Notes under the pieces: model-generated | Databases searched by the model: none | What the model saw: the letters and a program-made list of their open reading frames with translations, nothing else | Told to the model about the DNA's origin: nothing | NCBI GenBank assembly: GCA_045647785.1 | Contig: JAZRMU010000016.1 | Coordinates: 1-26,392, forward strand | Direction: 5' to 3' | From: SIG565 sp045647785 | GTDB taxonomy: Bacteria > Bacillota > Clostridia > Oscillospirales > Acutalibacteraceae | Length of the DNA stretch: 26,392 bases | Program-made: the position numbers and the translations under genes | Shown here: positions 22,779-26,392 of the stretch, piece by piece | How positions within the stretch are numbered: position 1 is the first letter of the stretch | Layout: the number at the start of each line of letters is the position of its first letter

Positions 22779-24047
22779 ATGAAAGCTCCGTTAGCGGACA
22801 GAATAAGGCCAAAAACCCCCGCAGAGGTGTGCGGTCAGCAGCATTTAATGGGCGAGGGCAAGGCGCTTCGCCGTATAATTGAATCGGACGAGATACCCAA
22901 TCTTATTTTCTATGGACCTTCGGGTGTCGGAAAAACGACGGTTGCAAACATTATTGCCGAAAAAAGCGGAAAGAAGCTTTATAGAATGAACGCGACCACA
23001 GCGTCTACAGCCGATATAAAGGCGGTTATTGATAGTATTAATACCATCGAAACGGTTGGCGGAATCTTGCTTTATCTGGACGAAATCCAATATTTTAATA
23101 AGAAGCAGCAGCAAATTCTGCTTCAGTATATCGAAAACGGAGATATTACGCTTATTGCGTCTACTACTGAAAATCCGTACTTTTATGTTTATAATGCGAT
23201 TTTAAGTCGCTCTACCGTCTTTGAATTTAAACCGCTATTGGCAAACGACATAGAAACTGCACTTTCCCGAGCGGTTAAACTTATTTCCGAGGAAAAACAA
23301 GCAGAGGTTAACATAACACCTGAAGCGCTAGCAAAAATCGCTCGCTCTGCGGCAGGTGATGTGCGCCGCGCGCTTAATACGCTTGAGCTTTGCGTGCTTA
23401 CGGGCAAACAGGAGGCGAATGGCAGCGTTACAGTCGATAATGAAACCGCCGAGCAGCTCTTGGCGGGAAATTCTGTGCGTTATGACCGCGAGGGTGATGA
23501 GCATTATGATATAATTTCAGCATATCAGAAATCAATGCGCGGCTCCGACCCCGACGCAGCAGTGTTTTATCTTGCAAGGCTGCTTGAAGCGGGAGATTTG
23601 CAAAGTGCCTGTCGCAGGCTGCTCGTTTGCGCTAATGAGGATGTAGGTCTCGCCTATCCGCAGATAATCCCCATTGTCAAGGCGGCTGTGGATACTGCGC
23701 TGCAGGTAGGTCTGCCCGAAGCCCGATTACCGCTTGCCAACGCGGTTATACTGGTCGCTTTAAGCCCGAAATCGGTAACTGCGCATGATGCAGTTAATGC
23801 TGCGGCAGAGGATATTCGCGCAGGTCTTGCGGGAGAAGTTCCGCGTCAACTTCAGAATAAACACTACGATGGTGCAGATGCTATTATTAAAGGTCAGCAC
23901 TATAAGTATCCGCACGCTTACGATAAACATTATGTTAAGCAGCAGTATCTACCCGATACGGTTAAAAATCGCAGATACTATAATTTTGGCGACAATGCAA
24001 CCGAGCAGAAATTCGCCGAATATTGGAGGAAAATCAAGGGGGAATAG
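22779..24047 (+). CDS. rarA: Replication-associated recombination protein RarA (MgsA), AAA+ ATPase
   Basis: RarA/MgsA is a clamp-loader-like AAA+ ATPase that acts at stalled replication forks. The 422-residue protein begins APLADRIRPKTPAEVCGQQHL, a family hallmark. Walker A GPSGVGKTT is at 46-54, Walker B LYLDE ends at D101-E102, sensor 1 is in TLIASTTENPYF, and the SRSTVFEFKPL and GDVRRALNTLEL segments follow. The C-terminal MgsA tetramerisation domain contains KSMRGSDPDAAVFYLARLLEAG and YKYPHAYDKHYVKQQYLP. I chose ATG 22779 over the in-frame GTG at 22770: AAAGAGG (22764-22770) sits eight bases before the ATG and would overlap the GTG. The stop lies one base before the next gene's GTG start. 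Confidence 0.96.
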   Translation: MKAPLADRIRPKTPAEVCGQQHLMGEGKALRRIIESDEIPNLIFYGPSGVGKTTVANIIAEKSGKKLYRMNATTASTADIKAVIDSINTIETVGGILLYLDEIQYFNKKQQQILLQYIENGDITLIASTTENPYFYVYNAILSRSTVFEFKPLLANDIETALSRAVKLISEEKQAEVNITPEALAKIARSAAGDVRRALNTLELCVLTGKQEANGSVTVDNETAEQLLAGNSVRYDREGDEHYDIISAYQKSMRGSDPDAAVFYLARLLEAGDLQSACRRLLVCANEDVGLAYPQIIPIVKAAVDTALQVGLPEARLPLANAVILVALSPKSVTAHDAVNAAAEDIRAGLAGEVPRQLQNKHYDGADAIIKGQHYKYPHAYDKHYVKQQYLPDTVKNRRYYNFGDNATEQKFAEYWRKIKGE

Positions 24048-24048
24048 A

Positions 24049-24480
24049 GTGAAGGCCTATTTTCCAAGCAAGCGCGCGAAAATCCTTTGGCAAATTAGAA
24101 TTGTCGCTGTCGGCGCGGTGCTGTTAGTAGTCGCACATCTTGTGCGCTATGCGTTACCCTATTTATTGGCGATAAAATTGGCGATAATTATAGCAGTGTC
24201 GGCGGCACTTGTTTATTTGGCGCTTTATCTTAAGAGCTTTAGATTATTGCTTTGCGAAAACGCACTTATTATAGAAAGTGGAGTGCTGATTAAGCACGAG
24301 CGATTTCTGCCCTATCCGCGATTGCTATATACTGAACAGAGAACAACACCCCTTGCCGAAAGGCTGGGGGTTTCTTCGCTTGTGCTCCATGCAACTCATA
24401 CCGCGATTTTTACACCGGAGTTTCAGAAGGCAGACATTTGCGAAATTCTGGAGGTGTTGGGGAGCGATGAAAAAAACTAA
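24049..24480 (+). CDS. Bacterial PH-domain membrane protein, YdbS-like
   Basis: Small membrane protein of 143 residues, with two membrane segments (about 15-33 and 37-60) followed by one bacterial PH (bPH2) domain. The PH part includes LLLCENALIIESGVL and PYPRLLYTEQRTTPLAERLGV, then LVLHATHTAIF. This is the YdbS layout, and the following gene has the YdbT layout; in Bacillus the YdbS/YdbT pair has been linked to resistance to certain antimicrobials, the mechanism being unclear. The GTG at 24049 is chosen because AAGGGGGA lies just upstream and it follows the rarA stop by one base. The frame is open further upstream inside rarA, which is not credible coding. It ends within the next gene (14-base overlap). 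Confidence 0.85.
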   Translation: MKAYFPSKRAKILWQIRIVAVGAVLLVVAHLVRYALPYLLAIKLAIIIAVSAALVYLALYLKSFRLLLCENALIIESGVLIKHERFLPYPRLLYTEQRTTPLAERLGVSSLVLHATHTAIFTPEFQKADICEILEVLGSDEKN

Positions 24481-26011
24481 CAGCAGCAACAGAAAAAAGC
24501 ACCCCGAACACCCAAATCGCAGGGTAGGATTAAATGAATTTTATCGGCCTTGCGCTGCGCATTCAAGCGGCAAGCGATATCGCGCTCACCCAATATCGAT
24601 GCTTGATTTTATTGCACCATTCTTTTTTATTATACTATTGCCTATTGCGCGCTTGTCGCTGAATTCTATGATGAACAAGGAGCAACCTATTTTTCTTTTC
24701 AGTGAAATGGTCGGAATAGCGGTAATAATTGTATATGTTACCATAAAATGGAAATTAACTTATGTGTGGCGGACTCAAGGTGGTATAAAATTTACGTCCG
24801 GGCTAGTTTTTCGCAAGATTTTAGAAATACCGTGCAAAAAAATAACGGTAGTTGAAGCGACAACCGACCTGCGTGGTAGAATATTTGGGTGTACCGTTGT
24901 TAGAATTAGTACAGTAGCGGGAATAAAAGGTAAGGCGGATTTTCAAATTAGAATGTATAACGCTGATGCGGCAGCCCTGCTTCAGGAAATCGGTACGCAA
25001 GGCACGAAAACAACTTTTAAGTTTTCGCCATTGTGTGTAGCGATTATGGCAGCTTCAGTATCATCGGCTTTTAGCGGGCTTGTGTTTACTGTTCCCGCCC
25101 TCAAGCGCATTGGCGATTTACTAGGAATGGCCATAGAGCAGGTAGTAATTGATAGGTTAAATGAGCTTACTGCTGTAAATAGAATTTTCCCGCCCGCGGT
25201 GAACACGGCGGCAATAATTCTTGTTGTGCTTTACGGAATAGCTTTTTTAATATCTTTTTTTAAATCTGCAAATTTTAAATTAAAGCTCGGTAACTGCATA
25301 GAGGTGCAGAAGGGTTTGATTACGAGAAAACGTTTTTACTTCCGTGCAGAGGATATTAACGGAGTAATAATGGAGCAAACTCCGATTATGCGTATTTTTA
25401 GAAGGTATCTTTTGAAGGTTAATATTGCGGGCTACGGAAACCGCAGAGCCGATAAGGCGGTGTTGGTTCCGTCTGTAACCGAGGGAGAAAGGAATACTGT
25501 ATTTAGCTTTGTGGTTGGTGCTGCGAAAGGAAGCGGAAAGGAAATAAAGCCGCACCCGAGCCAAAAAAGAAGGTTTTATTTAATTCCTACAATATTTTTA
25601 TTTTTATCGATGGCAGCATCACTGATAACAGCACTGCTTTTTGCGCAGTTCAGAGAATTTATTATCTTCAGTGAGTTTATAATCCTATTAATAGTTTTTT
25701 ATTTTTTTGGATTGGCGCAGTACAATTCAAAACACAGTTCGATTATTGTAGAAAACATTGTAATTGCAAGGTGCTCCAGATGGTCCGCTATTAGAACAGT
25801 GTTTTGTGATGCAAAGAAAATAGGTATAGTGGATATAGTTAGGTGGCCACGCGACCGCAGGGAGAGCACCTGTAAAATGAAAATTATACAAAGAACGAAG
25901 AATATAGATATAAATACAAACACCATAAAACTTAAATGTATGCCGTACGAAGAAACGGTGGCGAGTATATCTGCACTTTGCGGTTGTTGGGTCAAAATAG
26001 ATAAAAAGTAA
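24467..26011 (+). CDS. Bacterial PH-domain membrane protein, YdbT-like
   Basis: Large partner of the preceding gene: 514 residues with three blocks of two membrane helices plus a PH domain, the YdbT plan. Helices are near 46-65 and 72-90 with the first PH at about 95-175. The next helices are near 185-210 and 245-265, with the second PH from about 270 (EVQKGLITRKRFYFRAEDI) to 345. The last pair is near 370-392 and 398-420, with a divergent third PH (SIIVENIVIARCSRWSAIRTVF) to the end. I start at ATG 24467, three bases after GGAG and inside the previous gene's end; the longer open frame is a shadow of that gene. The N-terminal 40 residues are basic and cytosolic. Function is unknown beyond the family association. 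Confidence 0.85.
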   Translation: MKKTNSSNRKKHPEHPNRRVGLNEFYRPCAAHSSGKRYRAHPISMLDFIAPFFFIILLPIARLSLNSMMNKEQPIFLFSEMVGIAVIIVYVTIKWKLTYVWRTQGGIKFTSGLVFRKILEIPCKKITVVEATTDLRGRIFGCTVVRISTVAGIKGKADFQIRMYNADAAALLQEIGTQGTKTTFKFSPLCVAIMAASVSSAFSGLVFTVPALKRIGDLLGMAIEQVVIDRLNELTAVNRIFPPAVNTAAIILVVLYGIAFLISFFKSANFKLKLGNCIEVQKGLITRKRFYFRAEDINGVIMEQTPIMRIFRRYLLKVNIAGYGNRRADKAVLVPSVTEGERNTVFSFVVGAAKGSGKEIKPHPSQKRRFYLIPTIFLFLSMAASLITALLFAQFREFIIFSEFIILLIVFYFFGLAQYNSKHSSIIVENIVIARCSRWSAIRTVFCDAKKIGIVDIVRWPRDRRESTCKMKIIQRTKNIDINTNTIKLKCMPYEETVASISALCGCWVKIDKK

Positions 26012-26101
26012 AACTAATCAAAAAAATCAAACAAAGGAGGCAAAGGCCCACATAAAACCACAGACCTTGGACAAGATATTGATGAGGAGTGGTGGATAGA
26101 G
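26012..26101 (+). other. Gap before spoVAE with an unpaired strong ribosome-binding sequence
   Basis: The 90-base gap contains AAAGGAGG (26033-26040), the best ribosome-site match in this part of the window. No ATG, GTG or TTG lies at the usual 5-12 bases after it. The spoVAE frame is open across most of the gap. A weaker GGTGG (26091-26095) and GAGGAG (26084-26089) are closer to the spoVAE ATG and could serve it. Confidence 0.5.
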
Positions 26102-26392
26102 ATGTTTAATGAGTGGGTATTGCCTTGCGTTAAAGCCTTTTTAATAGGCGGATTGCTATGCGGCGTAGGACAGATTTTAATTGATATAACGAAACTGACG
26201 CCTGCGAGAATCTTAACGGGCTATGTTGTGTCGGGTGTGGCACTCACCGCCATTGGAATTTACGAACCGTTAGTAAGATTTGCCGATGCAGGAGCAACTG
26301 TGCCGCTTACGGGTTTTGGATTTAGTCTTGCAAAAGGTGTGGAAAAGGCCGTAAATGAAAATGGGCTTATAGGTGCGCTTTCCGGCGGTCTT
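26102..26392 (+). CDS. spoVAE: Stage V sporulation protein AE (SpoVAE), 5' part, truncated by window end
   Basis: SpoVAE is a membrane subunit of the SpoVA channel that moves dipicolinic acid into the forespore and out at germination. The 97 codons present encode FLIGGLLCGVGQILIDITKL, then TPARIL, YEPLVRFADAGATVPLTGFG, SLAKGVEKAV and GALSGGL, an excellent SpoVAE match. SpoVAC, its paralogue, has PITGFANS instead of PLTGFG. Usual length is about 115-120 residues, so only the last 20 or so are missing. The ATG at 26102 is the first plausible start: the frame is open upstream through a tryptophan- and acid-rich stretch but offers no ATG, GTG or TTG. spoVAC and spoVAD, normally just upstream, are absent here. 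Confidence 0.93.
   Translation, partial: MFNEWVLPCVKAFLIGGLLCGVGQILIDITKLTPARILTGYVVSGVALTAIGIYEPLVRFADAGATVPLTGFGFSLAKGVEKAVNENGLIGALSGGL

Noticed and set aside
1..26392. CRISPR arrays, tRNA or rRNA genes, insertion sequences, prophage or defence clusters
   Set aside because: No regularly spaced repeats, transposase or phage proteins, or recognisable RNA-gene motifs were seen on either strand. The window is core chromosomal DNA.

Overview
The window looks like the replication-origin neighbourhood of an uncultured, spore-forming Clostridia (Firmicutes; an Oscillospirales/Ruminococcaceae-type genome is my inference from protein style and codon use, not from a search). Evidence for a spore-former is spoIID, a SpoVB-like flippase and spoVAE. 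Evidence for Firmicutes is the cysteine T-box leader, RemB, and the dnaA-dnaN-yaaA-recF-remB-gyrB-gyrA order. No rRNA, tRNA, CRISPR array, phage or insertion sequence was seen. The longest non-coding stretches are the T-box leader (about 280 bases) and the dnaA-dnaN spacer (about 226 bases), and both are explained below.

Left block (1-8151, all + strand): the 3' part of recA, then recX, rimO, pgsA and a zinc-ribbon membrane protein, tightly packed with 1-4 base overlaps at most junctions. Next comes a sigma-A promoter with a Cys-tRNA-sensing T-box riboswitch controlling cysE-cysS, followed by a TrmN6-type tRNA methyltransferase and rsmI. Serine acetyltransferase makes the cysteine precursor and CysRS consumes cysteine, so the T-box ties both to the charging of tRNA-Cys. 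SpoIID (8148-9101, - strand) converges on rsmI. A membrane protein of unknown function diverges from it and ends in a good terminator.

Centre (about 10.1-14.4 kb): dnaA with a near-consensus promoter, then the likely unwinding region of oriC between dnaA and dnaN. That spacer holds a perfect DnaA box, degenerate boxes, a DnaA-trio run and an AT-rich tract. dnaN, yaaA, recF and remB follow with stop/start overlaps. This segment is visibly AT-richer than its flanks.

Right block (14.4-26.4 kb): gyrB, then a gyrA reading frame that is full length except for one in-frame TAA replacing the conserved Tyr of the GyrA 'GKYHPHGD' motif. This is the most striking anomaly in the window. After it come a CPBP membrane protease, tadA, a short QueG-like iron-sulfur protein, a SpoVB-like flippase (- strand), rarA, a YdbS/YdbT-like pair of PH-domain membrane proteins, and the 5' part of spoVAE running off the end.

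I did not find a convincing new multi-gene system. The items most worth checking are the gyrA nonsense codon, the oriC architecture with its head-on left arm, and the two unrecognised membrane proteins.
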